Part shown: positions 6,626-7,338 of the stretch, piece by piece
Numbering within the stretch: position 1 is the stretch's first letter
Layout: each line of letters starts with the position of its first letter
Assembly: GCA_913058555.1 (NCBI GenBank)
Contig: CAJXRJ010000379.1
Span: 1-7,338 of the forward strand
From: an uncultured bacterium
Lineage (GTDB): Bacteria > Planctomycetota > UBA1135 > GCA-002686595
Reading direction: 5' to 3'
Length of the DNA: 7,338 nucleotides
Program-made: the position numbers and the translations under genes
Notes under the pieces: generated by a model
What the model was told of the DNA's origin: nothing
Seen by the model: only the letters and a program-made list of their open reading frames with translations
Database searches by the model: none

Positions 6626-7290
6626 ATGCGCTCCATCCTCAGCAGCTTTCCGCGCCGCGCGGCTCGATCCCTCACACGCTCCTACCTTTTTGGGACACTG
6701 GCCGCCGCGGCCCTGGCCGCCCCCGTGGCTGCCCAGTCCCCCTGCGTCAATCCCAACGCGCTCCTGGACACCATCAGATCGATCGATGGCCGGACGAACT
6801 TCCTGTTCCAGGGGGGCCACGGTGCGTTCTTCCCGCAGGAGACGTACTACGACGGGAAGAACCTGACGAAGGAGACCAACCAGGTCTATCTGGTGCTCAG
6901 CAAAGGCGGCAGCGTCGTCAACCGTTGGACGATGCTCGCGGAGAAATCGATCGGTGTCTTCTGCAGGTACCGGACGGTGGGTCCCCCCGCGACCCACGAC
7001 TTCAAGGAGCCCGGGGACTACACGCTCTCCGTGGCGATCGATGACAAGACGCTGACGACCCTTCCGTTCCACGTCGAGATCAAGGACTCCGGCGACCCCT
7101 TTGATCCCAAGAAGTCCTGCGTAATCGACTGCGACCTCTTCCACTGGGCCCAGATTCGCGTGCGGGATCCGAAGTCGAGCTCCGGGGGCCTTGAGGTGAA
7201 CCTGCACCTCCGTGGGGGCGACTACGAGTTGCCCAAGGGGGAGAAGATCGAGGTCTTCATCGAGAACCAGGGGCAAAAGGCCTACCGGGC
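6626..7290 (+). CDS. Secreted protein with Ig-like domain and four cysteines, 3'-truncated, function unknown
   Basis: The chosen start is ATG 6626, with AGGGGG just upstream; an in-frame ATG at 6482 lies inside the preceding gene and adds 48 residues with no hydrophobic character ahead of the signal peptide, so it is rejected. Residues 1-36 form a Sec signal peptide: Arg-rich start, hydrophobic LFGTLAAAALAAPVAA, with likely cleavage at VAA/QSP. Mature cysteines at 40, 113, 165 and 169 could form two disulfides. Residues 126-152 (FKEPGDYTLSVAIDDKTLTTLPFHVEI) read as the last strands of an immunoglobulin-like domain. A second beta-rich part starts at about 170. The insert ends after residue 222; the residues CLLYTSPSPRD and the stop that follow are translated adapter, so the true C-terminus is missing. 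I do not recognise the family. It is in the same direction as the exported repeat protein, 97 bases downstream. Confidence 0.83.
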
Positions 7291-7338
7291 CTGTCTCTTA
7301 TACACATCTCCGAGCCCACGAGACTAGGCATGATCTCG
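7291..7338 (-). other. Nextera read-2 adapter with i7 index and partial P7 (artefact)
   Basis: Bases 7291-7309 are the full mosaic end in reverse complement (CTGTCTCTTATACACATCT), 7310-7324 complete the Nextera read-2 adapter (CCGAGCCCACGAGAC), 7325-7332 are TAGGCATG, the index I know as Nextera N706, and 7333-7338 (ATCTCG) are the first bases of the P7 flow-cell arm. This is untrimmed library sequence, not genome. It supplies a false C-terminus and stop to the last gene. Confidence 0.98.

Overview
This is a GC-rich bacterial fragment, most likely from a metagenomic or low-coverage assembly. It is bounded on both sides by uncut Nextera (Tn5) library adapter: bases 1-14 are the end of the 19-bp mosaic end, and bases 7291-7338 are mosaic end, read-2 adapter, an 8-base i7 index and the start of P7. 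The biological insert is therefore 15-7290, and the first and last genes are cut by the ends of the insert. Strong G/C use at third codon positions, large exported proteins made of carboxypeptidase-regulatory-like beta-sandwich repeats, and an ECF-type sigma factor with the string FDPGSPLLPWLLGIARN would suit Planctomycetota, or less likely Myxococcota. This placement is inference; no rRNA or taxonomic marker gene is present.

Layout: (1) 15-1440, plus strand: the C-terminal 474 residues of a multi-repeat beta-sandwich protein. (2) 1441-1564: a short convergent gap with a GC-rich hairpin. (3) 3264-1565, minus strand: a tight two-gene unit, an ECF-like sigma factor followed with a 4-base ATGA overlap by an 8-helix membrane protein of unrecognised family. 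(4) 3265-3361: a 97-base divergent gap. (5) 3362-4882, plus strand: a complete AGCS-family sodium/proton:alanine/glycine-type symporter. (6) 5074-6528, plus strand: a 484-residue exported protein of four beta-sandwich repeats, the same kind of protein as the first gene. (7) 6626 to the end of the insert, plus strand: the start of a secreted four-cysteine protein of unknown function.

How the genes may work together: the sigma factor and the membrane protein are translationally coupled, which is the classic arrangement of an ECF sigma factor and its membrane-bound regulator. Here the partner is a polytopic protein with no visible anti-sigma domain, so it may be a new kind of sensor or anti-sigma. 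A GGAACTT hexamer-type element in the divergent gap is a possible ECF -35 site in front of the transporter. The exported repeat proteins are probably surface or periplasmic, and nothing in the sequence ties them firmly to the sigma unit. The sigma/8-TM pair is the best candidate for something undescribed; the window holds no mobile element, CRISPR array or RNA gene that I can support.
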